Shown here one piece after another: positions 23,724 through 37,100 of a stretch of 64,000 nt of DNA (its first letter is position 1; the number at the start of each line of letters is the position of its first letter). The translations under genes and the position numbers were made by a program. Below the pieces are notes generated by a model. That model did not search any database. It had not been told where the DNA came from and saw nothing but the letters and a program-made list of their open reading frames with translations. Location of the stretch: NCBI GenBank assembly GCA_027625915.1, contig JANTQA010000047.1, forward strand, positions 7,564,001 through 7,628,000. The letters are read 5' to 3'. The DNA comes from Anaeramoeba flamelloides. Taxonomy: Eukaryota > Metamonada > Anaeramoebidae.

Positions 23724-26700
23724 CTATTTTTCATCAGTTAACGAATTTTCGTCACTTTTTTCGGGATCTTCTGCTAATTGTATTCGAGTTTCATATGCAA
23801 GATTTGTATTGTGGTTTCCCTCGCCCGTTGGGTTTTCAATAATTACGGGTATTGAATTTAATTCAATATCTTGTAAATTTGATAAATTTTGAAATAATTT
23901 GGAATAAGGTTTTTTAAAATATTGTTCAAATCTACTGGAATTAATATTCTCTTCATCCTATTTTATAATTTATATCAATACCATTTGTGTATTTATTTGT
24001 TTATTTGTTAATTGTTTGATTTATTGTGGGTTATTATATCATTATTCATATTTTTTAAGTTTGTGGGATTTGTTTAAAACTGAAAAAATGAAAATTTCAA
24101 ATTCACAAAAAAATTTTTTTCAAGAAAACTATTTTGAAAAGTATCAAATTAGGGTTTCCTAACATTAAAAGAAAGAAGATTTATTTTTTTCTATTTTTTC
24201 CCTTTTTGAATTTCCTTTTTATTGGGAAGAAGAGTTACTAAGGAGAAAAATCAAGTGGTTACCTACTAATACTCGAAGGACAGAAACTAGTCGGTATGGG
24301 TAACTTGAAAATAAAAAGAAAAGACAAAAACAAAAATTGGAATGATCAAAAAAGATACGATCAAAAAGAAAAAAAATGGCAGATACTAAACAACTACCTC
24401 TCAACGAAGCATTCACGATTTCATAGAAATAATTAAACGACAAAATTTTAAATAAAAGGATCATGTCTGTTTTTTTGAGTGTTCTTGATAAAAATGGGCG
24501 GTTGTTTTTTTTTTTGTTTTTTTACCAACTGCCTTTGAAAAACCCTTTTTTTGTTTTTTAACTTGTTTTTTTTTTTTTTTTTTTTTCATTTTTCTTTTTC
24601 TTTTCTTTTTAATTTTTCTTTTTCTTTTCTTTTTATTTTTTCTTTTTGTTTTTTCAACCAATAAAAATTTGGAACTTGAAAGAATCCAAAATATTTTTTT
24701 TTTGATATCATCTAAATTACTAATTTACCATTAGTAATCAGAGTGAGTGCCGTAGAGTGCCATAGAGTGCCATAGAGTGCCTAGGTTTTCTGTTTTATTT
24801 GTTAAGTGTTCTAGGTTTTTTTGAGGTTTTCTTTTTTATTTATGAAGTGTTCTAGGTTTTTTTTACTTTTTGAAATAAATAGAAAACCTCAAAAAAACCT
24901 AACGAAAATCTATAGAACACTTCACAAATAAACAGAAAACTCAAGAAAACCTAACAGCAAACAAGAGGAATTAAAAACTCACCCCTTAAACAATAAAAAA
25001 AATTGTTGGATTTTTTACTACTGGTATTTGAATTAAAAATGGGAAACGATTTTCAGTTCATTTTAAATTTCCATTTTCAAATAAAGTTTTTAAATAACAA
25101 TCTACTTCTTTGAGCTCTTGGTGTACTAAAGAAAAATATGGAAAATCAAGTAAAAATATTTTCCCATTTCATATCCAAATAACAGTAATACAAGGATCAT
25201 ATTTAATTGGTTAGATCGTCGAATACTTGTATTATTTAACTAATCGAATTTTTGGAAACATTTGAAATATGGAGAACTAATATGATTTACATTCAATTGC
25301 AATATATTGTATTTGAAAAAAATACCCAGACCTGAAAATAATCCACTGATATAATTTTTTTTTTAATTGCTAATATTAGGAAAATTGTTGTCTAATTGCT
25401 TTGATTTAAAATCTAAATCCTATTTTTTTTAAGAATCAAATTTTTCAAATTATAACTCACCCACTTATTAGAGTGACGATTCATGAAATTACAGTTTTTC
25501 AAAACACCATGAAATCAATCAAAAAAACAAGAATAAAAAATTATCATTTTCCAAACTCTAACAAAACCTCTGCTAAAACTGGATTGTTTCTCAAAACAAG
25601 TCTATCTACTTAGGGTTATCAAACAATTAAATGGTTACTCTATAGAAACTTGGTTTTAATGGACTTTGGGTAGAATTATTACTGAGTTCATAAAAAATTT
25701 GGTTTGTTCTAAAATGGATTTGATTCTGAAATTATTAAGCAATTATAAAACAATATCCTAATATTAACAATTAAAAATCTTGTCAGGGATTATTTTCATG
25801 TCTGGGTATTTTTTTCAATACTATACATTACTTTTAAACTTCTCTGGGATCTACTATAACCCTTAACGTCTATTTTTTGATTCGTGTGCCTTGTATTGTC
25901 TGATTGTAAGAAGAAATGAAATATATTTTCATTTGCAAAACTATTTTAAAATGTTGCAAAAAATATAAAAAAGAAGATCCTACTCTAACGAAAAAAACAG
26001 AAAAAAAGAAAAGGAAAAGTATTTTGAAAAAAGAAAAAAGAACAAACAGCAAAAAATAAAGAAAATTACCTGTGTGTCTAAATTTGTTTCGTTGCCTTCC
26101 TCGTTTGATAAAGATGGGATGGGATTGAATTCAGGGATAATTTTTCGTTTAAAAATAAACACAATAATGACCGAAAGGAACAAGAGAGTAAAGTTGTCAA
26201 AAAAATAGCTCACCCAAGAGTAGTCATAAGGTACGACAACCTTCATTGATCCAAAGAACAAAAAGAAAAAAAGATAGGCAATTATGCATAGTTTAAAAGA
26301 TTGGAACATTTTCAATTTCTCGAAGGTTGGTGTTGTGTCTGGCGTTATACCAGCATTTCTAATGAGGGAAAGGTGTGTTGTTAGAGTTGAAATATTATTG
26401 TACAAGTTTGAAAAGAGGACGCGAATAAAAATTAAAAAGAACGTCATGGACATAAAAAATAAAACGAATGCAAAGGAGGTCATTTGGTAATATTCCTGCA
26501 TCAAAACAGAGACGGACAAGGAGGTGCTTAGGAACAGAATATATATTAAGTGCTTTTTTTCAAGAATGGGATGGACGATGGACAGCCCAGATGCGATTAA
26601 TAGCCCTGTCGCAGTCATTGCGAAAAGTGATAAAAAGTCGATAAACAAAATGAGATTATTAAAAAAATCACTCAGTTGCCCTTTGTGAGAGAGCTGATCC

Positions 26701-27481
26701 CATTTCGCCCATTTGAAAAATACAGAAAAAAACATGACTATGAGCACAATGGAGATTATTTGATGCAATAAGATTTTTTGATCACGAAACTTGATCCAGT
26801 TTTGGACCCAATACACGATAACTAGAATCCACAATACTACAAAGATTAAGCACATAGTCGGTACAGGTACTAAACCAGAGGACAGCTGTTGCCCTCCTGG
26901 ATTCAGAAACGAATAGTTGATTTCATAATGCGCTTTAGGTTGATTTTGGCAATTTGCTAAATAAAAGAAATAGTACATTTCGCTTTTTACAGTTTCTTGG
27001 TACGAGATACTTGAATTTGTAAATTGTGTTATATAATCACTTTTGTCAAGATTTTTTTCTAATTTTTCACAAAATGGGACTTCGGTTGTTGAATAAAACT
27101 AAATGTTTTTGGTTTTTTTTTTATTGTTTTGTTTTGTTTTTTTTGATTGTTGTTTTTTGTTGAAAGAATTGTGATTTTGTGTTTTTTTTTTTTTTCAAAG
27201 TTGTTTTTAAATGACATGGTGTACGCTGTTACTCAAGAAGAAACGAAGAAGAATAAAACAATAAGGATCTTTACATCATCAACATTATTTTTGTTCAAGA
27301 CAAAGAAATAGAAATTATCGGCGTCGACATCAGAGATCGTTATTTGAAGATCAATTGTGCCTCCTTTAAAAAATCCAAATTTCGCAAAGCCGATTATGAG
27401 GAGATCGGAATCAAAAGAATAAAATTGTTCCACTTCTTGTGAAAAGGTGACCAACAACAAACAAACAAGAAATATTTTCAT
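23724..27481 (-). CDS. Lung seven-transmembrane receptor / GOST-family membrane protein
   Basis: Three exons, 27481-27275, 27098-26070 and 23957-23724, all joined in phase 0, give 489 aa. Donors are GAT|GTAAAG and CAG|GTAATT; acceptors are CATTTAG and AAAATAG. An N-terminal signal peptide (MKIFLVCLLLVTFS) leads into a lumenal GOLD-like domain with the family's FGFFKGGTIDLQIT block. Then come MYYFFYLANC (C119; C79 is a likely disulfide partner) and LSSGLVPVP just before the first helix, both diagnostic of PF06814. Seven hydrophobic helices follow, about 150-395. A hydrophilic, acidic 77-residue cytosolic tail is encoded by the last exon. Family members (GPR107/GPR108, TMEM87, TMEM145) work in Golgi and endosomal trafficking. 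The subfamily cannot be fixed. The 2.1-kb second intron contains two repeat insertions. The gene is divergent from AKT, 3.7 kb away. Confidence 0.85.
24743..24960. repeat. Palindromic module, copy 2, with GAGTGCCATA tandem end
   Basis: The left edge holds about four tandem units of a 10-base motif (GAGTGCC[G/A]TA, then GAGTGCCTAGG). A long imperfect palindrome follows, built from GGTTTTCTGTTTTATTTGTT, AGTGTTCTAGGTTTTTT and their complements (AAACCTAACGAAAATC, AGAACACTTCACAAATAAAC). It sits in intron 2 of the GOST-family gene. Confidence 0.65.
25307..25824 (-). mobile_element. MITE with AATACC ends, copy 1 (in GOST intron 2)
   Basis: The left end TTTGAAAAAAATACCCAGAC and the reverse complement of the right end ATTGAAAAAAATACCCAGAC begin a TIR of about 60 bp that runs on through GAAAATAATCC...TTTTTAATTG. 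The internal block CAAAACACCATGAAATCAAT to AAAATTATCATTTTCCAAACTC matches the reverse complement of the copy at 36750-37240, so the two copies lie in opposite orientations. Confidence 0.7.
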
Positions 27482-27872
27482 TTCAAATTCGATCTCTTGG
27501 GATAAGTAATAAATAAAATAATGATAAAATGCTTAAAGCGTTTTTTCAACACTACCAAAAATCATTTGTTTTTTGAAATATTTTTGAGTTTTTCAAGGAT
27601 TGGAAAGTGTTTGAAAGTTGTGGTAATAACTGAAAGATTTTAAAAATTTTACTATTGTGGAAGAAAAGTAATTTTACCTGAAATCGAAGAATTAGTCATT
27701 TAAAATTTTGAGTATTTTACATTTGGCAATTCAAAATTCTTTTCATTTTGGATTCTTTGTTCTCGTTAAGGTAACCAACAGACTCCAAACAAAGTACCAA
27801 ACCATTAAATAGTGATTATAAGGTTCAATTTATCTCTGTGAATTGTAATTGTAGAAATGTAAATGAAAAGAA

Positions 27873-28074
27873 TACAGCCTGTTCCACTTTTACTGGACAA
27901 ATTTTTAAAGAAATTTAAGTCACAAAAAAATCTCAAATTAAGGCACATTTTTTGGAATTTTTTTTTTTTACACAAATAGTTTTACTAGAATTTGAATGTT
28001 GTACCTTAATGTGAAATTGTTGCTGTGCCTTAAATTTTATTAAAAGTAGGTGTCTGAAACTGGAGTTGGATGTA
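27873..28074. mobile_element. TACAG-family MITE, 202 bp
   Basis: The left end TACAGCCTGTTCCACTTTTA and the reverse complement of the right end TACATCCAACTCCAGTTTCA define the TIR. The internal words AAATTTAAGTCACAAAAAAA and TCTCAAATTAAGGCACA recur in the 33633-33834 copy, which has the same length. TACAG ends next to TA fit a Tc1/mariner-type target preference. No coding capacity. Confidence 0.7.
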
Positions 28075-30479
28075 ATCACGAGTTGTTATCCATTCCATTT
28101 GATTTCCCAAACATCAGCAATAAGTATGTTAAGAATTCGGTTTGATATGAAAAAAATCTTGATTTGTCCTACTTTATCACAATAATCATAAAATCATGAC
28201 AGTCCACATTTTCACGATAAAATAACAATCGAGATAAGGAAAATTATTTCTATTCTAACCCCTAAAAAATTCTATACAGATGAGTTCACATTTTGTGTTT
28301 ATTGTTAGAACGTATATTTTCACTTTTTTAAAATCACTGTAACTTAGTAGGAATTAATTTTTTTTTTTTTTAACATTCATGCCATATCTGAAGATCTTAT
28401 TTAAATAATATATCACTCATGATTAACACAACTATTTTGCTCTTCGAAAGTTTCAATTTTTCACAAAAAAATAGTCAAAAAAGAAGCTTATTACTATATA
28501 TTTTTATTATCTTAAATGTACCTTTATTGGATTGTGATTATTTTGTTTGAAAAAAATATTTGATGTTACTAGATTGCAAGTCATTTTTCAAATAGAGGGA
28601 AGGGGATGTCGGGTAAATAAATCACTAAATTTTCATTTTTAGCTTAGAATAGTGTAATTGTTAATATATTGTTTTTTTTTTTTCATTATCTAAATCTTTT
28701 TTAGATAGTTTTAACAATAAAAAATTAAGAATATTTTAAACCTGATCTTATTTTAAACTTTTTTATAAAGAAAATTTTGTTAAAAAAATTGTTTTTTAAT
28801 TTTGATTTTTTTTTTTTATTTTCGAAATAAAAATAAAAATAAAAATATTATATTTATAGATTATGGATAAATAACTTGAAATATAATATATTCAAAAAAC
28901 AATATCAAAATTTAATTTTGTAAATATTTTTGGAGAATTGATTCATTGTCAATTTTGTTGAAATATCTTTAACAAACATTTATTCTGGGTGAAATCATGA
29001 ATTTGGTAATGATTAATACATTCTCGATTTATTTTTTAATTGTTATTAAATAAAAAATTTATTGATTATGCTCATGAAATAAAACTGAAAGGTTTATTGA
29101 AAATTTAAAGATAATTCAAAAATTTTATCAAATTTATTGTTATTTTCTAAAGGAAAAAAATTAAATTTTGAAAAAATATGGGAAAATTATAAAAATTTAC
29201 GTTCTGTTATTTAAAAATGAAACAAAACTTTAAAAAAAAGTTGAAAAAATGAAAAATGGTACAAATATAATTTTTTTTTTTTGTTTGTAAAACTAGACAA
29301 AAAGAAAAAAAAAAAAATAATAAATATATTTAAAAGTTTGATTTTTATTATATTGGAAGTTGTTATTGATTTTATTATTTTCCACATTATTACAAAATTT
29401 AATAATTTTTGTGTTATTATGGTTGACTACTTGAATTTTTTAATTTTAAAAAACATAAATAAGTTACTTGTGGGTGATTAATTTGAATTATTCTTTCATG
29501 ACGACAAGAAAAAAAAAGTATTGCGGAAATTGCAAAACAATAAAGAAATAATAAAATTATTACCAATAATACAATTAAGATTAATTTTCAGTATATTTAA
29601 AATTATATATCTAACTTCATTTAACATTATATTCAAATGATATACTTTGTTGCTCTTAATAAATCTTTAAATCAACTATTTTTTTTTTCTTGGCACTCAT
29701 AAATAAAAAAATATTCTCTTTTTGAAACTATAAAATCGAACAAAATAAATTATTTAACCCCCCCAATGAAGAGAAATTATCAAAATTCAATCAGTACATA
29801 CGAAATATCTGATTACTTTACTTTTAAATTATCAATAATAAAAAAAATTTTGTTTTCACTTTCTTTTTTGCTATAAATCTGAAATTTTATTTATAAAAAG
29901 AATTAAAATGTAACAAAATGAATTTGTAATGAAAATTTTCGGTTTATTTCGTTTATTTGATTGCTAGTCAAATAAACGAAATTATTCTTCCAATTATTTT
30001 TGTATTATATTTTGCATATTATATTTCTGTTTCAATAATTAAAGGTTTTTGAGATGTACCGGTGGTAAGATCATATCTAACTTGAAAAAAAGGTTATTTT
30101 GTTGACAGAGAAGTAGGTGGTTGTCATTTATCGTTCTATTTGTAAAAGAAAAAATAGTAAAATCGAGTTAAATTTTTTTTATATGTGATTGGTAAATATC
30201 TCACCATGTTAATAGTTATATCTTAATTTTTTATGTTTTTTATAAAATATTTAATTTTTTCTAAAACTATAAAAATTTTCCAAGGCACCCTGACGGGGGG
30301 GGGGGTCTTGTTAACGAACATAAGCTTTCTAAAATAAAAAAAAAACAATTAATTAATCCAATAAAAAAGTTTGATGAAGAAACAGAAATTCAAAAATAGA
30401 AGATAATTTTTAGAAATCAAAAAACAAAAACAATCCCAAACATTTTTATTCTTTGATCAAATTGAATTTTTTGCTAATA

Positions 30480-30540
30480 GAAACCCCACGTTCGTGAACA
30501 AAATAACTTCTCCCTTGTGAGCGCATGGGAAAGATTTTAG
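30480..30540. other. GC-richer spot with small inverted repeats upstream of AKT
   Basis: In otherwise very A/T-rich DNA this stretch has CACGTTCGTG (a perfect short hairpin) and CCCTTGTGAGCGCATGGG (CCC/GGG stem). It lies about 640 bp before the AKT start codon. It could be a regulatory element, a small structured RNA or an old repeat scrap; nothing in the sequence decides this. Confidence 0.25.
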
Positions 30541-31173
30541 ACTTTTTGGAAAAATGAAAAATTGAGTATAAAAAACATAAAATATTAAGAAATCACTTTT
30601 TGAACAGGTTCTGTAAGATAAAGCTAGAAATTTGGAAATATTAGGTAGTTTTTATTTTTTCACATACTTTTTTTTCCATTTATTTAGAATTCTTTAATCA
30701 ACCAAATTATACAAATAAAACCTTAACACGAAATAAAAAGAAAAATGTTAAAGCCTGAACGAATTCTTTTTAATTCTTAGAAAATGAGTAAAAGAAACAG
30801 TGAAAATTATTTCACCTTAAAAATTCATAGTACATTTTTAAATAATAAATCTTTAGCAACCATGTAAATCGCTAATTTCGAATAAAATATTCAAACCAAT
30901 AACCAACAGTCTTGTTAAATTACAACCAAAAAATTTATTGAAAATTCGTAAAGTTTGGTAAGCCAAATACAATACTCAAAATGAAAAAACAGTGTACAAC
31001 TACTAAATTCTAACCAAGCTTCTTAATTGAATTTTAAGAAAATGGAAATAGTAAGCTGTTAAGCAAAAAAGATTCCTTTTTACAACTTTTGATTAAAATC
31101 GATTAACAACTATCCAAAAAATCATTTTTTTTGAAAATATTTTTCTTATTCTTGTTTTTGTTGCTCTTTTTTG

Positions 31174-34100
31174 ATGTCTGACATTATAAAATCTGGATAC
31201 TTAGTTAAACAGGGAGGCCGAATTAAAACTTGGAAAAAAAGGTAAAACGATCAAGATAACGTTTAATATTCAATCTCTAAATGCCAAAAATATTAACCCA
31301 AACAAACAAACCAAAATAAAACAAAACAAAATGTTGTGTTTTTCATTTCTCTTAAATACAAATCTAATTAATTAGGTGGTTTATCATCAAGGACAAAACT
31401 GTTTATTATTATAAAAAAGAAAATGTAAAATTATCCTCCAAAATTTTTCCTTTTTTCTCAACCTCCAATATAAAACAAACACAAACAATCCAAAAAAAAA
31501 ACAAAAAGATGAATAAAAATTTGCTTACCTATAAAAATTCGATTTTTATATTAAAAAAAACCAATTCCTTTTTCTTTTTAATTTTTAAATTCTTTTCCAC
31601 CTCACATTTATTTCTTTGCTAATTTTTCTTCTCAAACCTTCAGTCACGTTTGCCTTTGGGAATGTTTGCACTTACAAAAAGTGTGACATTGGACTATGCA
31701 AAAAAACGAAGAAAAAAGAATGTTTTCTCTGTGGATGTGCCATCCCAGCGTACATATTTTATCTCTGCGGGCAGCGAAAAAATACGTGAGGAATGGATCA
31801 AGGTTATCAACGGAGAGATCAATTCTTTAAAAACTGACAAAGTTGCAATGAAAGACTTTAAATTATTAAGTGTTATTGGTCGTGGAACTTATGGAAAAGT
31901 AAAAATTTTTATTTTTAATTTTTTTTTTTTTTTTTTTTTTTTTTTATTTTTCCATTTGTTTACTTTACCAAAATTGTAAAATTGATTCAAAACCATAAAA
32001 TACAAAATTCAAACTTTAAGTTTTTGGTCTTTCATTCAAACAAAAAATTTTTATTTGTTTGTTTCCGATTTTTTGTTTGTCTCTTATTTTAGGTTTGAAA
32101 AATGTTTCACATTATTCCTATTTTCCCAAAAATTCTTTAAGAATAGGAGCAATGGAAAATCCTCAAAGATCACACAAACTATTTTTCAAAAAGGAACACT
32201 TTTTCTTGAGAATTTTAGTCCTTTTTTGTGACTGAAATAAATTTAAAAAGTGCTTTCCCAAAAAAAAAAAAAAAAAAAAACACAAATGGGAACATACCCA
32301 ATTACTTCTTTCTATTTTGTTGAAAACCAAAAAAATGACAAAGTACTTTTTTGGATCTTTTTTGTGGCTACTTTTTGAAAATAGTCTTTGCACTTTTTTT
32401 TTAAATTCAAACAACAAAAATCGATTAACAAGAAAATAAAAAGATTACTATTTATTATAAAATAAATTGAACAAAATTTTCATTCCGCCTTTAAAAAAAA
32501 GGTTTAAAAGATTACATAAAAAATAAACTCTTCAGATATTAAAAAGTATGTGTCTTTTATTTTGACCTTTTAGAATTGGGTGATTTGATTATTACTTGGG
32601 ATTCTTGGTAATTTTTTTTTTGTTTTTTTTTTTTGGGAAAAGCTGAATGAAAATTTTATTCAATTTATTTTTCAAATAACAGTTTGTGCTATACCACTTG
32701 GCAGAATGGTTACAGTTGTTGCCAAGTTAACTCGCCACACGAAAGCCTTGTTAATTCTGCGCCTATACCATTTCAATTTACACATCTTGGTTGTGGTTAT
32801 CGAACCTCTTGGTTTGCATTATATGATCTTGATAATTCTGTTTAACTTTTTCATAATGTAAGATCATCAATACAGTCATTTTCGCTTTTAATGGACAAGC
32901 TTTCAACGAAATTTAAGGCACAGTAAAAATTCCAAATTAATTTTTATTTCTTCCTCTATTTTTGAAGCGAGAAAATAACTTTTCTGCTGTGTGCTGCTAG
33001 CTTTTCCAGAATACTGTTATTTTCAAATTAAAAACAATAAATTTTTTCTCAAAGTTTCCAAAAATGGAGCTAAGAAAAACCAAGATTATCATGATCAATG
33101 ATCTTGAGTAGATCTGTTTTTTTTTCTCTGATTAAGATAATCGTTGGATAAATATTTGAGAATCTGAAAAAAAAATTTTTCAATTTTAATTGGAAAGTGA
33201 CAGTATTAAAAAAAAGAGTAAAATCTATGATTTTACTCAATTCTTTTAAACTCAAGAAAATCGCCGTTAGGTTTTTTTTTATTTTATGTTTATTTGGAAA
33301 AATCGATAGATTTTCTTTAGGTTTTTTTTACTTTAGAAATAAACCTAGAACACTTACAAAAAAAAAACCGTAAACCTCAAGAAAACCGTGTTATTTTTTC
33401 AAGAATTTAAAAGAATTGAGTAAAATCAAAGATTTTTCTCTATTCTTTTGAATATTCTGGAAAACCAGGGAACTTGACGGTACTCTACGGAACTTACCTA
33501 ATTTGAGATTTTTTTTTTAGAAATTTTGTTAAAGAATCACAAATTTTATTACAACTTACTTATAATATTATAAATGATGAATTCTTGTGATTAATAATAC
33601 CAGAAATATTATTAATTTTTTTATTATTTTTATACAGCCAGTTCCACTTTTAAGACATAAACTTTGAATGAAATTTTATAAAATTCAAAAATTCCAAATT
33701 AATAACACAAAATTCGATATCTAGTAAAATAAAATGTGAAAAAAAAAATTCGAAAAAATGTGTTTTAATTTGAGATTTTTTTGTGTCTTAAATATTTGTT
33801 CAAAGTTTGTGCCTTAAAATTGGAGCTGACTGTAATGGTAATCATTATTTTCTTAATCTCACAAGTTTTCCAATTGAATTGATTGTTCAATCATATCACG
33901 AGAGCTTTTACTTGTTTAATGAACCAAAAAACATTTACCAACTTATTTTGAATTTATCAGTATAATAAACAAAACAAATAAACAATTGATAAGTTACAGC
34001 CATTTTAACAAAGTGAGGACTTTTTTTAAAACTTTGTTAAGGTTTTCTGTTTTAAAAAAAGAGAGAACTTTTTCAGAATTAAAACTTTTAGAAAGTTTTC

Positions 34101-37100
34101 TATCTTAAAATGTGAGGTAGAGACAGAGGTGGGAAGAAAAGTACTTTATTAAAATAGAAAACTTTAAAAAAGTTTTAATTCTGACAATCTAAAAAAACAA
34201 ATTCCTCACTTTTTGAAAATAGCTATATAAAAATGCCATAACCTATTCTAAAAAAATAATTTTTTTAATTTGGTATATTTTCTTTTGTGTAACAAGTAAA
34301 TTGCATTTGTTGTAACTTTTTTTTGAATTGCAAAGTCTTCATGAAGTTTAAGATGTATCTCTTGAGTTTGGTTTCTAAAATCATTGGAAGGGAACCTCCC
34401 AACTCAACAACAATTTAGATTTTTTTTCTTGTGCTTTATATTTTTTAAAATGGTTACATATTTTCAAATTGAAATATAATTAAAGTGAACAAAAATGATA
34501 TGAACTTGAGGCTATTTTTGAAGGAAACTTTTATTAAAATTAAATTAAAAAATGATTGAAAACCAACTGAAATTTTTAAATGAAATTAAATTCACCATCA
34601 TTATTGAAATAGCCAATGGAAGTTAACTGAAAATTTGAAGGAAATTTTTATCTAAATTTTTTGGAATTAAATGCAAAATGTTGAAATCTAAAAAAAAAAT
34701 ATACAGAAAATTAAAAGAAAATTTATAGAAATTATAAAGGAGTTTTATTTTTTTGATTGTTTCGTGTGAGAAAAAAAGTACACTTCCCAAAAATTGAGGA
34801 AAAAAAAACAAAAAGTATTAGAAATTTACAAACAATAAAAAAAATTTAGATACAATCATTGAATGATTTTCGAGAGACACTATTTCCCAAATTTTTACTT
34901 CACGAAATGAGCAAATTTATTTTAAAAAATATCCTTTCTGTTTATTATATTTATTTTGTGACTTTATGATTTCTTTTTTATTTTTAGATATTTTTTTTGT
35001 TGTTGTTTGAAAAAGAAAAAAAAAAAAATAAAAAAATAACAAAATCAAACAAAAAAGACCCAAAATTAAGCCAAATTTCTATTCTGTATTTATACATAAG
35101 GACAAATAAAAAAACAAATTACAAAAATAAAATATAAAAAAATCAAAAAATGAAAATTTTTAAATATTTTTTTTGATAAACTATTTTGGATCAGAATGAA
35201 AAATCTGTCTTAATTGTAAACATTAATCGAACCTGAAAATGAAAACTAAGTATCAATTTATAAAAGAAAAAATAAATGATGTAAGACAAAATGGTGGTAC
35301 TAACCACAAGAACAATTTTTTACAATAAGATCGTTTAGTAAGGATTTATCTTTGGTTGATCCCTTATTAAAAATTTCTTAAAAAAAATTTAACTATAATA
35401 AAGATAAAGAAAAGTAACTCATGGGATCTCAATTAAAAAGTAGAAACAAATTGTATTAGTTGGTTTAGTGAATAATAAAATGATGAATTACTCTCTGAAG
35501 TTAAATACTTTCTTCTTTTAATTGAAATTACTTTACATTTTCAGGCTTTTGTGATTTCTGTGATTTCGGTTATTTCTGTGATTCTCTTAATATTTACTAT
35601 TAAAAAATACGTTTCACCTTTTTTCCACAATAGTTAGTTTAAAAAATTAAAGAAAAAATTTATTTATTGAATGAAAAAAGAAGCTTTCGATAATTTAAGA
35701 ATATTTACAAAACCAACAAAATGAAGAGGATAAACAAATAAAAAAATATATTAAAGAGTTATAACAGAAGGCTATTCGTTGAAATCAAACTCAGCAATTT
35801 AATTACTCAACAATATTTATCCAAATGATTTCTTTTTTTTTTTTTTTTTTTTATCAATAATTACAATTAATAATTGAATTGTTAAATTGATTTATTATTC
35901 CATTTAACAAAATTAAAAAAGGTTATGCAAGTAAAAAAAATTGATACTGGAGAACTATATGCCATGAAAACATTACAAAAAGGGATGTTAGCTGACCATC
36001 AACAGATTTCTCAAACAATGTCTGAAAGGAATGTCTTAATGAGAGTCCGACATCCATTTTTAATTGGTCTTCAATATTCCTTTCAAACCCCAGAAAAATT
36101 ATATATGGTTCTTGACTATGCACCAGGTGGTGAATTGTTCCACCATTTAAGAGATGAAGGAAGATTTGCAGAATCTCGGGCTTGCTTATACGCAGCAGAA
36201 ATTGTTTTGGGTTTGGAGCATTTACATAAAATGGATATTATTTATCGAGATTTAAAACCTGAAAATCTATTATTAGATAAAGAAGGTCACATTCGAATCA
36301 CAGATTTTGGTTTAGTAAAAATGGATCTGAATAAAAAACATGGTGGAAAAACTAATACATTCTGTGGGACACCAGAATATTTGGCACCTGAAATTTTATT
36401 AGATGAAGGATATACTTTAGCAGTTGATTGGTGGGCTCTTGGTAATTTTTTTTTTTTTTGTTATTTTATTAATTTCAATAATTATAAAATTTTTATTTTC
36501 TTTATTTAGAATAAAAAACTCAATTTTTTCATCTTCAAAAAATAAATTTAAAAAATTGAGAACTATTTTTTAATAAAAAAAGAAATGATATTAATCAAGA
36601 TCACAAACTACACATCACGATCATGAAAAAATAAACTTGAAAAAAAAAATTAAAAATTTGCTAATTTCTACCCTTTTTAATAACTTCAATTATAATAAAC
36701 ACTATTGGTTAATAAAAAGATCTAGGATCAAAAACTATTTTTAAAGATATAGTAGGGAAAAAAATACCGGACATGAAAAAAATCCCGGACAAGATTTTTA
36801 ATTGTGGGTATTAGTAAAATTTTTGTCTAATTTCAATGAAATCCTTATTATAAATAACCAATTTTTTTATGAGATTAGTAATAAACCTACCTAAAGTCCA
36901 TCAAAGTAAGGTGTCTCTAGAATACTCGAGTAATTGCTTGATAGTCCTATGTTGATCAACTTTTTTTGAAAAACAATCGAGTTTTATTGAGGTTTACTAG
37001 AGTTTGGAAAACGATAATTTTTCTTCTTGTTTTTTGATTGATTGAATGGTGTTTTGAACAAGTGTGATTTCATCAATCATCATTCTAATAAGTGGGGGAG

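Larger units (their letters stand above)
27482..31173. other. Divergent intergenic region between the GOST-family and AKT genes
   Basis: The 3.7-kb gap separates the 5' ends of two diverging genes, so both promoters should lie within it. It contains a 202-bp MITE at 27873-28074, a run of seven C at about 29758-29764 and a run of about eleven G at 30294-30305, and a short GC-richer spot with small inverted repeats at about 30480-30540. The open frame 29281-29481 is low-complexity and unsupported. Confidence 0.55.
31899..35921 (+). other. AKT intron 3, 4.0 kb, rich in repeat insertions
   Basis: It splits the kinase glycine loop between GRGTYGK and V. It contains an AKT-unrelated GC-richer patch (32690-32840), a partial TACAG MITE from 32871, the palindromic module at 33208-33500, MITEs at 33633-33834 and 33994-34228, and 9-bp satellite units at 35548-35586. 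Open frames inside are not supported as exons. The acceptor is AATTAAAAAAG|GTT, A-rich without a pyrimidine tract. Confidence 0.75.

Noticed and set aside
32690-32840. Possible tRNA gene in AKT intron 3
   Set aside because: No 7-bp acceptor stem, no standard A and B boxes, and the inverted pair is spaced wrongly.
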